Counted from the stretch's first letter, positions 48,029 to 59,559 are shown. The stretch is DNA of 64,000 bases from Salticus scenicus (GCA_963930645.1 OZ005648.1:194157304-194221303); one strand, 5' to 3'. Notes: generated from the letters alone by a model not told the origin. Program-made: numbers and translations.

Positions 48029-48596
48029 ATACGTAAGCGAAGTGATGATGTCACTATCAGTCCATGGGGCCAAGCAAAGGATTTCCTGTATTAATCGCCC
48101 ATTGTTTTTTATGTTTTTTTTTTTTTTAATTTTTTTTGACATTAAGAAAAATTATCTCCCTATTTAAATCCCCATAATTGGGTATAGTTATATATAAGTT
48201 ATTGTCTGTGTGTGTTAGACTGATTTATTTTTTCTGTACAATTCATAAAATTTTAATTTTAATTTTTACAACTCTGGAAAAATAAAATGGGGACTCCCAT
48301 TTTCTAATATATAAACATCAATAATATGAAACAATATTTCGTAGAATATATATGTATTACGAAAATATACATCTGACATGTGTGTTTTCGTATTACGTTT
48401 TTTTATCGCCAAATACTCAAAACACCAACGACGAACATATATCAAATCTATGCCCACTTTGTTTCTAGAGATTTAAAATTTAAAATTAAAATTTTGTCAA
48501 TATGACAGCAAAACAATTTAATCTAACACGATGACTAATTTTTAAATGTACACAATATGGGGATTAAAATCTGGAAATAATTTTCCTAAATTTTAA

Positions 48597-48642
<46 letters not shown>

Positions 48643-48717
48643 AATTGACGATTAACATTGGAAATATTTTACTTGCCCCCAATGATGATCAGCGACGTCA
48701 CACTTCGCTTGTGTATA
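48029..48717. mobile_element. GACGTC fold-back element, diverged copy
   Basis: The left arm starts TACGTAAGCGAAGTGATG (about 48031) and the right arm ends CGACGTCACACTTCGCTTG (to about 48711). The inner segments, TTTAATCCCCATA on one side and ATATGGGGATTAAA on the other, and TTTTGTCAATATGACAGCA, match the copies near 8.2-16.1 kb. It is shorter, more diverged, and has a poly-A tract of about 38 bases in the right arm. Both arms are present. Confidence 0.8.
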
Positions 48718-48730
48718 TACATATCAATAC

Positions 48731-49849
48731 AAAAAACCCTTAACGGGTTAAAAGTTTGTGACGCAGCACTGTACTTTATGGCTATAAGAATTAGAAATAC
48801 GGGTCTTAAAAATAATGATATCAAATTTTCAGTGACGCTTTGATATTAATTAAATTATACATAGATTTTCTTATTTGAATTTGCTTTTTCCTTTTATTTA
48901 TATTTACAGTGTAAACGTTATTTTCAACATAAAATGATATATAGCATTTACTCATTGATACCTTTCCATTCACATCTCTTATACTATGAAAGCATGTGTT
49001 TTAAAAGAAATTATATGAAATTCCAGTAACGCAGTGGTGTTACATTAAGTGATTTGTTTTTAAATTTCTCTGCAATTATTTTGTTTTGCATATTAAAGTA
49101 TATGTGCACATTGAAATATTGCTTTTAATTTTCAAATACGCTGTCAAATATATCACTTTCATTAAGCTTATATTATGTACTGAAATATATTTATTTCAAT
49201 GAATTTCTTTTGCGTCACACCACCCAAAACTGTAAGTAAAATATATGGAAATGTTTACTTTGTGTCATTTCATCCAAATAAATTGAAAATGCATACAAAT
49301 AGATATCGTGATGCAAAGAAAAAAACTGTGAATTTTTTCTCAGTTTTGGATGGCGTGACGCAAAAGATAGAATAATTCATTGAAATAAATATATTTCAGT
49401 ACATAATATAAGCTTGATGAAAGTGATATATTTGACAGCGTATTTGAAAAATAAAAGCAATATTTCAATGTGCACATATAATTTAATACGCAAAACAAAA
49501 TAATTGCAGAGAAATTTAAAAACAAATCACTTAATGTAACACCACTGCGTTACTGGAATTTCATATAATTTCTTTTAAAACACATGCTTTCATAGTATAA
49601 GAGCTGTGAATGGAAAGGTATCGATGAGTAAATGCTATATATTATTTTATGTTGAAAATAACGTTTACACTGTAAATATAAATAAAAGGAAAAAGCAAAT
49701 TCAAATAAGAAAATCTATGTATAATTTAATTAATATCAAAGCGTCACTGAAAATTTGATATCATTATTTTTAAGACCCGTATTTCTAATTCTTATAGCCA
49801 TAAAGTACAGTGCTGCGTCACAAACTTTTAACCCGTTAAGGGTTTTTTG
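48731..49849. mobile_element. Fold-back element with about 500-bp arms
   Basis: Arms 48731 to about 49228 and about 49352-49849 are inverted copies with only a few substitutions. They begin AAAAAACCCTTAACGGGTTA and enclose a spacer of about 120 bp. TTAA occurs symmetrically near both ends (48740-48743, 49836-49839), so a piggyBac-type or Kolobok-type origin is possible. The flanking AAAAAACCC is itself inverted, so the true boundary is unclear. No coding capacity. The right end directly abuts the truncated integrase of the gypsy relic. Confidence 0.85.
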
Positions 49850-50529
49850 CCGAGTAGTTGACACAGTCCTTTGAAAACATCAGAGGTAAAGTTCCTACCT
49901 TGGTCGGTATGAAGTTGTAGGGGCGTGCCGTACCTTGACATCCATTGCTGCACTAGGACTTCTGCGACTGTGCATGCCTCTTGATTGGGAATGGGATATG
50001 TCTCAGGCCACTTGGTGAAATAGTCCATCACGACGAGGATGTATTTATTTCCACTGGAGGTCCGTGGCAAAGGACCCAAGATGTCGATTGCAATCCGTTC
50101 AAATGGTGCTCCCACGTTATACCGTTATAGTCTTCCTCGACTCCGTTTCTGCGGGCCTTTACGTGCCGCACAAGCATCACAGGATTTACACCATTTCTCC
50201 ACATCCTCCTTTGCCTTGCACCAGTAGAAGCGTTCCCGAACTTTCTGCAGAGTCTTCATTACCCCAAAATGGCCTCCGGTAGAGCTACTATGCAGTTGTT
50301 CTAAAACAGGTGGAATTTTTGATCTTGGTAATAAAATCTGCCATCTGAAGCTTTTCCCATCATCAGATTCCCACTTTCTGTATAATACGCCGTTTCTGAT
50401 ATGAAGAGAGTCCCAAAGTGCCCAATAACTTTTCGTAATGGGACTAAATCTGGAAATGCCCTGCCAGGTAGGTCTGTTGCTGGTCGTCTCCTTCAACTGT
50501 AATATTGGCTTTATGTCAGGATCTTCCAA
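49849..50529 (-). pseudogene. Gypsy integrase, truncated
   Basis: Integrase inserts the DNA copy into the genome. The zinc-binding H2C2 domain is seen at 50125-50340 (HSSSTGGHFGVMKTL... then CKSCDAC). A TAA at 50125-50127 interrupts the frame; the same frame resumes with GAPFERIAIDILGPLPRTSS, carrying the first catalytic Asp, and LHTDQGRNF with the second. The catalytic Glu is missing because coding stops at CQLLG (49849), where the fold-back begins. Frame and order agree with Ty3/gypsy Pol; the fold-back insertion or rearrangement removed the rest. Dead gene. Confidence 0.9.
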
Positions 50530-51300
50530 CTGGGCTTGTCTAAGTTCTTCGTCACTCCATGGATCAGGATCTTGTTCTGATGGTGTTGAGACAGTAGCTT
50601 GGCGAGCAACTGGCTGTATTCTTTGGGGTCTATCTTTGGCTTTAGAGCTGTATTTATGATCTTCAGATGGAGGCTTCCGAAAGAAGGCATCCGGATGTTC
50701 CCGAAGAGCTCCTTCTGGGTAGCATACTTCAGAGACATTCTTGGTTGCTTCTTTAGGTGTTCTTACTGGGCAGCTTCGTTTGATATGCCCGTCTTTTCCA
50801 CAGCCCCAGCATTTAATTGTTGGAGTCTTCCCTTATTTCTTACTCTCAAGAATGAGTAGTCTTCTATTAATTTCTGCAATCATTTTCAGAATCTCTTTAA
50901 AATCATCTTGAGAACTGTTCACTTTGTCTACTGTGCTGTTCTGGCGATGTTCATGGGAGGCTTGTTGGGCTGCCTCAAACTTTAGGGCATACACCAAGGC
51001 TGATTCCACATCCTTCACGCCGGAGAGTCTGAGGGCTTTTTGAATATCTGGATCTCCGACAGCATCAAAGAAATATTCTAGGGCCACATCATTGCGTGTT
51101 TCAGGATGACAGTCTGAGAAGGCCAAATGTGAAAGCCTCTGGATGTTTGATGCCAGTTCTTGTAATCTTTCCCCTGGTCTCTGGCGACGAGTTCTTAGCT
51201 GGACTCGACTATATTCTTTGGACCATTTCGCTCCAAAACGTAGCTCTAGTGCTCTTGTTATAGCTTCGAAGTCATATCGCTGTTCCTTCGAAAGGGTCTC
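50530..51300 (-). pseudogene. Gypsy gag C-terminus with CCHC zinc knuckle
   Basis: Continuing the minus strand: LRFGAKWSKEYSRVQLRTRR, then PGERLQELASNIQRLSHLAF, then the open stretch 51126-50836. That pattern (R..-x-E-x-L-x-x-L and AL..ALK-like) is the capsid C-terminal part. A TAA at 50833-50835 interrupts the frame. Directly after it comes CWGCGKDGHIKRSC, a perfect C-x2-C-x4-H-x4-C knuckle that would bind RNA. About 25 codons later the frame enters EGALREHPDAFFRK, which resembles the sequence that follows RNase H in gypsy Pol. The frame continues without interruption into the integrase. Confidence 0.85.
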
Positions 51301-52156
51301 TAGAATATCTGCGGAGTCGACCCTACCAGATGAGCCGTCTTTGCAACAGAGTCCCAGCCATTTGCTTCAGCTACGATGGAGAACTGCGTCTTATATACAT
51401 GCCAGGAGGAACTGCCATCGTAGGTAGATAGCTTAATAAATTCCTGATTCTGGATTCTTCTCTCTTTCCTTTCAGTTTCCTGAGGCATGGATTCTAACTT
51501 TTCTTCGAGATTCCGAATCTTGCTCTGCAGTTCATTCCCTATTACTTCTCCGCTCCACTCTTCTTTCATTTTTCTCTCAAGATCTTCCTCCATTCTCTTA
51601 AACTTGCTTTCTATCTCTGAAATCCTTCCTTCCAGCTCTTGATCAAAGTCTTCTTTAAATTTCTCCTCAAAATTATCTTCTATCTTCATAAATCTCTCTT
51701 CAAAATTCTTTTCTACTTTCATTACATTTTCCTCTATCTTTATAGCTTTCTCTTCAAAACTCTCTTCTTCTTTAGAACTTTCTCTTCTATTCCATCCATT
51801 CTATTTTCCATCACCGTTAATTTACCCTCTATCGATTCTTTTGCCGTTGAAAGCTCTCTCTTCATCTCATCTTGATTAGATTTCATTTCTTCGGTCAAAC
51901 TGGCTTCCATCTTTTCCTGAGCTGCTTTCATTTCCCTTTGTCCTGTTTCTATTTTCTCTTGTGCTGCCTTCATTTCTTTCATCTCTTGACTCAGGCTATC
52001 TTTCATCTCTCTTTGCGATGCTTCCATACTTTCTTTCATCTCTCTTTGTCCTTCCTTCATTTCTCATTGCCCTTCTTTCATTTCTCTTTGCCCTTCTTTC
52101 ATATCATTCATCTAGGTAGCTAAGCTTTCTAGAAGTTTCTTCATCTGTTCCTCCAT
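51300..52156 (-). pseudogene. Gypsy gag, N-terminal coiled-coil part
   Basis: Gag packages the retrotransposon RNA into particles. The start at 52156 (ATG GAG GAA CAG) leads into a long heptad-like, Glu/Lys-rich region with repeated KEGQREMKE and AAQEKME phrases, expected to form a coiled coil. In-frame stops lie at 52112-52114 (TAG) and 52064-52066 (TGA). A frameshift near 51760 moves the frame to the stretch that ends SWHVYKTQFSIVAEANGWDS, typical of the start of the capsid-like region. A second frameshift near 51320 separates it from the rest of gag. The coiled-coil N-terminus before a retroviral-type capsid resembles Gag proteins seen in arthropod gypsy elements. Not functional. Confidence 0.8.
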
Positions 52157-52560
52157 AGCTCTACCCAGCAAAACTTATACTGGCGGGCTCGTTATGGCCT
52201 ACTGCTGGCATCCTGCACTTGCCATCAGTTGCCGGTTGCCCCATATAACTCCAGCAGCGGGCCTTTTATGGCTGCCAGCAGTGATGGAAGCCTAAAGCAA
52301 AATGGTCGGTGGCCCAGAGGTGGCAAATACACAGATGGCCTTATGCAGGCTATCATCACACGGCCAACCTCATGTTTTTCATGTTGTGGCCACAAATTAT
52401 TATGCCATAACCAATTTGTATGCATAGAGGGCGCTGTGATTCTTTTTCTGTTCATTTGAAATTCCCTCGCTTTCCGCCATTTCATACGAAGTTGTTGTTC
52501 GTTAATGTAGTCTGCGGGTGCGTCTTCGAGGTTGAAAATCTTGTAAAAAGAATATATGAG
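52157..52560 (-). other. Probable gypsy leader, possible unrelated exon-like frame
   Basis: GC-richer than its surroundings. The part next to the gag start (to about 52300) is likely the retrotransposon leader. Further upstream a minus-strand frame continues as EDAPADYINEQQLRMKWRKA and onward to 52225. It is preceded by a pyrimidine-rich stretch and AG near 52545, which looks exon-like. I recognise no family. It may equally be part of the element. Confidence 0.35.
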
Positions 52561-53535
52561 TAAGTAATTCCATTATTAATTTGTTTTTGTATTATTTTTT
52601 AAATACTATTTTTTAAAAATGTTTCACTCTAAAGCCATTGTTATAACAAAAGGATTTCTAGAAATATATAACAATTATCCAGTTGATCCGTTTTAGTAAA
52701 TTATGATAGTCGCTAACCTTCTAGTATTTTATCATTGTTATTATTATTTTAATTGATTTAATAAAATAAAAAATATGGATTTTATTTTATATATTTATCT
52801 TATATAGACGGGAGAAAGTTATTGGAACAATTATAACTATTTATAGTTTATGTTTTATTTATTTTTTCTTCCTTCAGTGTAGTTAAGAAGAAAGCATTAG
52901 ATTCGGGAAAGTTTTCGACATCCGGTTTTCAATAGATTTTGCACGTTTTGGGTTGTTCTCATGAACATAATTTGAAAAATTGTCTGTCTGTCTCTTTGTG
53001 TGCGCTCAAAAATTTATGAAAGTGAGAGTAGCCTAAAAAGTTTACTTCTTCCGCTTTTTTTTCCCTTTAATGAAAAAACATTGCTTTCTCCAACCCTGAG
53101 GGAAAAGTATATCAGATAGAGTACATTTCCAATATGAGGGCTTGGGGACAAAATCTCTCGGGACAAAATATCGTAGACGTAAATGAATACAAAGTAAAAA
53201 AAGTTGGTAATTATTAGTAATGATGTATAAAATTTCATGACAACACATACCTTAGTCAGAGCACTGACATTCTGACAAACATACAATAAATTTTTTTATA
53301 AATTTTACTTAAAGAAGTTTAAAAACTATATTTATTTATTTTTTGTCAGAATCAGTCATAATGAATTCAATCGTGCTTATTAATTTTAAAACTTTTAATT
53401 CAAGTTTGTGAACAGTGTTCAGCTTTAATGTCAGCAATGATGTACACGATTTTTAAAATGTATTTTGAATAGTGAAAAGCAAAAGATAGAATAACTTAAA
53501 AATAAACATAGATAAAATAATGAAATTCAACTCTA

Positions 53536-53566
<31 letters not shown>

Positions 53567-53954
53567 AAATAATTAATTAATATTTATAAGGCCCTGTGGC
53601 CCCCTCCAGAGATCACGCGTGACACAAAATCAAATTTTCAAATAGATCCTACTATTTTTTTGACGCGAGATTTTGTCCGGCGAGATTTTGTCCCGCGATA
53701 TTATGTCCGGATCCCAATATGAGTATTTTTGAAAAAAAATTCGTTAATATCTTTAAACGAACGTTATATTATACATCTGTGATATTTTAAAGCAAATTTA
53801 TTGATTTTATTATTTTTAACAAAAACTAGTATGCTGTGGCACCACAAAGCATGCTTTTATATTTTTTATTATGTAAATTTGCGTAGTGCAAATAATTTGT
53901 TAAAATCATTCCTGAATGCATGGAAACGATTTTCATTTTAGAACAGTGTTTGCC

Positions 53955-54000
<46 letters not shown>

Positions 54001-54041
54001 GAATTTTGTGCCAACTTCTGAAAAAATGACTTTTTCTTCTT

Positions 54042-54074
<33 letters not shown>

Positions 54075-54734
54075 ATTTTATAACTTTGTTTTAATTTACC
54101 ACAAATTTAATTCAGTCATTTACTTGAAAGTTATTGATGAGTTTTTTTTTGAAAAATATCACCACTGAAAATTTGAAGGGCGTGCGATTCCTCAACTTGT
54201 ACAAAAAAAGTTTCCTGGTTAGTTGTTAACAAGTGAAATTGTTTTTCTTGAATTTTTGCATGCGTGAGAAATCCTACACACTAAATCAGAACAGAAAGCC
54301 ATCTGTACTTCTTTCATAAAACAACAACAAAATGTAACTGATAATTGCTGCGTCAGCGTTGGTTGGGCTACTGGGCAGAGAGGAGATTTATTTATTCAGA
54401 TAACGAGGAACTGTGTTCAGAAAATAAAATAAAAAAAGAAGAAAAATTAGTTAATTCATCAATTATTTTTAAATGAAAATTATTATAAGTATACAACTAA
54501 AAGTTTGTAGGTGTAATATATGTCACTATCGCATGAAATGTATAAAGATTCATGGAGTCCTTCTATTTTTTACGGGCCTATAAATAAGTATATTTATTTA
54601 TTAACAGCTTATAGATTCAAACTATTTGAAGTACGCTATTAAACAAATTCTTCAATAACATATTGATTTCTATCTGAAATTATGCTAGGATTTGTGTCAA
54701 CTAATTATTAATATTATTATTCATTTCCATAATC
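52561..54734. other. A+T-rich sequence with a repeat head
   Basis: At about 52870-53000 lies a head motif (GAAAGCATTAGATTCGGGAA.. TTTTCGACATCCG.. GCACGTTTTGGG, then TGTCTGTCTGTC) shared with other loci. (AAT)n at about 53955-53998 and poly-T at about 54040-54070. Otherwise nothing recognised. Confidence 0.5.
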
Positions 54735-55560
54735 CGAATACCGTAGATAATGAAAGCATTGTATTCGGTCAAAAATTTTGATATCGAGTTTTCACCTGAT
54801 TTACATATTTTAAGGTCTCGTGAGTCAGAAAAGTGTTTTTTGGCAATTGGTCTGTGTGTTTGTGTATCTGTATTGTATATATGTGTATATGTTTCTGGAA
54901 ATTTTCTGATTATCATATCTACAAAACTAATAAAGAACGACGAACTTCTGATTAAGACAGGTATAGTGTACAGATGATTTTTTCAACTTTTGTTGAAAAC
55001 TGGAAATCTCAAAAACTGGCGATTTTCTTCAAATTTATATAAACTTTGTTTTGGATGTCCTTTTGTACTTGTTAGTTCAGGGAAATTGATAAACGACCTA
55101 TAAAAATACACAAATTTTTTAAGTCTCACAAGTGCTTTCTCTTAAAAACAGCTTTATGGATTTTCTTCAAAATCGCTATATTAATTCCTTTTTAGATATC
55201 ATTTCGTATGCAATTGTTAATTTATGGTGAACAGATCAGTTTACTAAGTTTTGGTGAAAATTATCAGTGGGACAGTGAGCCGATATCTCAAAAACGACTT
55301 TAACTTTCTTCAAATTTGCTACATAAACCCCTTTTTACTCGCTCTTTAGCATGTAATACTTGCTTAATACAGGAAAATTGACAAAAGTACTTATTAGGTG
55401 GAAGCAATTGCAAATCTAGGAAATGAGTGTTTCAAAAAACTGATCTAACGATTTTTTTTTTTTTTTTTTTTTTTTTTTTGTTAATTCGCTATGTAAACTC
55501 TTTTTGTTATATCTTCATGACGCATGTACCAGTTTGCTTTGACAGGAAAATTATTAGATG
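54735..55560 (+). repeat. Decayed tandem-repeat element
   Basis: The head at about 54740-54840 (GAAAGCATTGTATTCGGTC.. AAGGTCTCGTGAGTCAG) is followed by GT-rich DNA. Then come four decayed monomers, each with a (T)CTCAAAAAC-like core and ATTTTCTTCAAA.., near 55008, 55140, 55288 and 55430 (steps of about 130-150). Same architecture as 31558-32551, more diverged. Confidence 0.6.
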
Positions 55561-57338
55561 TGTAAATTCATAAATCATTTTTATGTTTTCTGACCACTTT
55601 ATTTAATAACAGCAACAACAATAATAATAATAAAATATAGCAGGGGTAAAATATGTGTAGTAATAAGTGACAAAATTCATGCAGATTACTATTATTATTA
55701 TTATTATTTTAATGTGGGTCGGGTTGTCTGAACTTATTTTACTGTTGTCGGAACTATTCAAATTTTATTATCTAATAATTTTCTTGATAATCTCGAAACC
55801 CCACTATTGGAAAGAAATTTTGTAGCCTAAAATATTCTTATAAATCCATTTATTCAACTTTTTATGTATTAAAAAATATATGAACATTGGAATTTTGATA
55901 TTAACAAAATGACACAAAAAACGACACTTTTAAAAACTTGAATTTTTTGCATTTCAAACACACGTCTATCTCTAATCTTCGCTTTATGGTAAACGTAGTT
56001 TTTAACTCGGTTATCGACCTCAAGGTTTTGAAGACAAACTGTTTTTAAGCTACTACATTTCGTTGATGACATTATGCTGAACTTGTAGTCAATTTATCTT
56101 TTCCTGATGATGGGTCAAGCTTAATTATTTTGAGTGGAAACGACTGGTGTGTATTTTCATAATCTATAAAATTAACTTACTTTTTTCCTTCTTCAGCACT
56201 AATTTTCCTGTCATTTTACTAAATATTCTCTAAAACCTTTCTAGCATAATTTATTTTAATAAATTGAAAAAAAATAAAAATAAAAATAAATAACTTATCT
56301 AAAACAAACAAGAGAGAGACAGATTTTAAAACATATACTTATTGCAGCAAAAAATGTAATGAAGAGCTAGTGTTGAAAAAAGTAAATAAAGAACTTTGTA
56401 AATTTAATTTACAAAGTTGTAAAAACTTTAATAATAATAATTAATTTAAAAAAAAGTTTCAGGTCGAAATGATTCCACGACCATTCATTATGTGAATAAA
56501 ATAGGCACGAGTGAAGTAGTTATAAATGGCGAAGTATTGCTTTTTCATACATTTTGAAATATGACTAACTATTATTAAAATAAACAAACCAAAATGAAAT
56601 ATTAAAAACTGGAAGTGATATTTAAACTTTTCAAAAACATAATTGCCCCATGGGATTGAAATAGTGCTAATGGCATATCTTAATACTATCTTTGGCGTGA
56701 AATTGCTGACAGAATTTTTGAGAAATGAATACATAAATATAGAATAATTATATTAAAATTATTATATATTTTAATTATATTAATCATATTATAAATTTAT
56801 AATATAATAAATTTATTCTAAATATAAATTTAATATAATAGAGCGAGGGATAGGAAAACTATTTTATGTAACTAAATTCTCTGATACATGGTACCAAAAC
56901 TAAGATGTTTAATAGATGCTGAGTTATAGTAAAACTGTAGTTCTTGAATAACAGTAGCATCGCCTGACTACCGATAAACACACAAATTGAACCTGTCGGA
57001 TAAGGCTCTATCAAAGGCAGTGGAGACCCGGGTCGAACATTGCGCGAAAGACGAAGACGCTGCTAAAGCAGCAGAGAATCAAAACTTGGTTTTATGTGAT
57101 TTCAGTGAACTTTGCTTTAGTTATTAATTTTAAAGTAATATAAAATATATATATATATATTTATCTATTGATTTTCTTTCCTTTCTTTCTTTCTTTCTTT
57201 TTCTTTTTTTTTTTTTTTTTTTTAAATTCATTTAAGTGTAGGGACAAGAAAGCGAAGAAATCCTGATAGTAATAAATAGAAACATTTGTAAATAAACATA
57301 ATCATTGCCCCCCCCCCCCCCACCCCAATGAAAAAAAA
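55561..57338. other. A+T-rich sequence
   Basis: Very A+T-rich around 56740-56840; TTTC repeats then poly-T at 57178-57224; poly-C at 57308-57321. A short AAGGCAGTGGAGACCCGGG motif at about 57016 echoes the array at 59.6-60.1 kb. No gene. Confidence 0.45.
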
Positions 57339-57399
57339 ATGTATCTGTTCTTTCAGGTTGAAATAATAAAACATCCCTTCGTGAGTCTAACAAAAAGCG

Positions 57400-57483
57400 T
57401 GAATGCAGCACATTATTTTTGCTGCACTCATGCCCACATTGTTTCGCCTGATGAAGAGCCTTTGGGGTATTTCGACCAGAAAC
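57400..57483 (+). repeat. Penelope pseudo-LTR-like hairpin motif
   Basis: ATTGTTTC and GAAACAAT close a hairpin (57438-57486) that contains CCTGATGAAGAGCC, reminiscent of the CTGATGA...GAAAC phrase in Penelope-like pseudo-LTRs. No coding remnant nearby. A poly-T tract follows at 57495-57520. Confidence 0.35.
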
Positions 57484-57600
57484 AATTGCTGAATTTTTTT
57501 TTTTTTTTTTTTTTTTTTTTGAGTTTATGGTGTTTAGTTTTTTACAATGCTCTTTTTATAACAATTTTGGTTTCAATATTTTATAATTTTCACATGTAAA

Positions 57601-58339
57601 GTTACATTTATTTATATCAAATAACTTAACAAAATCTCCTTATATTATTAAAATCTGTACGCGTGTGTGTGTGTGTGTCTGTCTGTCTGTCTGTGAGAAA
57701 CGGCTTGACGCAGCAAAAGCTCGGCCGCTAACGGTCGCACGGACTTCGAACAGGTACCGATCGACAGAGAATTTATCGCAGATCTGGGTTATCTAATTTG
57801 CTAAACGATGCGACCCTAATTAGCGGAGATATTAATTAAAACGTTGACCATTGTCTACCGAAAAATGACCCAAAATTTATGATTAAATGCTTAAAAAGCG
57901 ACATTTTTACGGAAAAAGTGGAAAATAAATTAGAAATATCAGTCGTATCGTTACAAACAAGATACCATTGGAAAGGGCTTTTTTTTCTCAATCCGATGGT
58001 TTAAACGGCTTATCGATCGGACAATTAGATTTTTTAAAATTAACTAAACTATAAAAAAATGTTGGCAACGAATCACAAGAATGTTATCTTTGCAGACATT
58101 AAGTCTACAGCAGTCTTCAACGGAAACACATATGGTATTTAATGGAGTCACGTGTTTCGTAGTGCGATTAAAAATTACAATTTTCTAATTTCTTCAATTT
58201 TTTAAATTTTACACATTTTATTTAGTATATATTATTTACACCACAAAACACACTTGCATTTCAAATTTCATCGATTTTCGTCAATAAACAAAAGATTTAC
58301 ATTTTAATTGCAAATTAAATTTTATCTTTACACGCCGGA
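57601..58339. repeat. Interspersed repeat with GT/TCTG head
   Basis: Begins TAAAATCTGTACGCGTGTGT followed by TCTGTCTGTCTGTCTG, then a GC-richer block (CGCAGCAAAAGCTCGGCCGC). Phrases such as TTATTAAAATCTGTACG are typical of dispersed repeats. The end merges into the 159-bp array. Non-coding. Confidence 0.45.
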
Positions 58340-59520
58340 CATTTTTGCAATATTCTAATAGGCGTATTTCAATTTCTAATTACGATTGATTTATTTTTTA
58401 TACATCATACGAAAGATATTTTAAAGTTCTTTTACATAATTCAAAGTTTTCAACAGATTTACACGTTTTGAGGTGTCCTGAATCAGTGTTCTTTCATGGC
58501 GCTGTAATATTTTCAAATTTCAATATTTCAATTTCTAATTATGATTAAATTATTTTTAATACATCATTCGAAAGATATTTTAAAGTTCTTTTAAATTATC
58601 GAAAGTTTTCACCAGAATTACACGTTTTGAGGTGTCCTGAATCAGTTTTCTTTTATGGCGTTGTAATATTTTCAATTTTCAATATTACAATTTCTAATTA
58701 TGATTAAATTATTTTTAATACTTAATTCGAAAGATATTTTAAAGTTCTTTTATATTATCGAAAGTTTTCACCAGATTTACACGTTTTGAGGTGTCCCGAA
58801 TGAGTTTTCTTTTGTATCTCAGATACTAATTATAATAATTTCATAAGTAATACATCATTAGAAAGCTTTTTTGATTTGGAATCGAACAGTGGAATACAGA
58901 AATTTCTACCGCCAGATGGCGCTGTAATTTTTTCAAATTTCAATATTTCAATTTCTAATTATAATTAAGTTATTTTTAATGCATCACTCGAAAGATATTT
59001 TAAAGTTCTTTTAAATTATCGAAAGTTTTCACGAGATTTACACGTTTTGAGGTCTCCTGAATCAGTTTTCTCTTATGGTGCTGTATTATTTTCAAATTTC
59101 AATATTTCAATTTCTAATTATGATTATTTTTTTTTAATACATCATTCGATAGATATTTTAAAGTTCTTTTATATTATCGAAAGTTTTCACCAGATTTACA
59201 CGTTTTGAGGTCTCCTGAATTAGTTTTCTTTGTATCTCAGCTACTAATTAAAATAATTTCATAAGTAATACATCATTAGAAAGCGTTTTTGAATTGGAAT
59301 GGAACAGTGAAATACAGAAATTTCTACCGACAGATGGCGCTGTAATATTTTCAAATTTCAATATTTCAATTTCTAATTATGATTAAATTATTTTTAATAC
59401 ATCATTCGAAAGATATTTTAAAGTTCTTTTAAATTATCGAAAGTTTTCACCAGATTTACACGTTTTGAGGTGTCCTGATTACGTTTTCCTTTGCATCTCA
59501 GCTAATTGAGTTAGACCGTT
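58340..59520 (+). repeat. Tandem array, 159/260-bp units
   Basis: The core GAAAGATATTTTAAAGTTCT (or close variants) occurs at 58411, 58570, 58729, 58990, 59148 and 59408, giving steps 159, 159, 261, 158 and 260. Longer units carry an extra block of about 100 bp with TCTCAGCTACTAATTA and GAATGGAACAGTG. Each unit contains TTACACGTTTTGAGGTGTCC, close to the head motif of the other tandem elements. Non-coding. Confidence 0.85.
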
Positions 59521-59559
59521 CAAAATTGGTATACGTAGGTTAATTAGGAAGGGCTCAAA

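Larger units (their letters stand above)
49849..52156 (-). mobile_element. Ty3/gypsy retrotransposon relic
   Basis: Minus-strand remains of one element: gag coiled coil, gag core, CCHC knuckle, then integrase zinc-binding and catalytic regions, ending at the neighbouring fold-back. Protease, reverse transcriptase and RNase H are deleted. The element carries four in-frame stops and two frameshifts. No LTR could be recognised on either side. Confidence 0.85.

Noticed and set aside
57448..57483. CTGATGA...GAAAC as a hammerhead ribozyme
   Set aside because: Flanks pair with each other (ATTGTTTC/GAAACAAT) instead of forming stems I and III, and stem II does not pair well; kept only as a Penelope-like motif.
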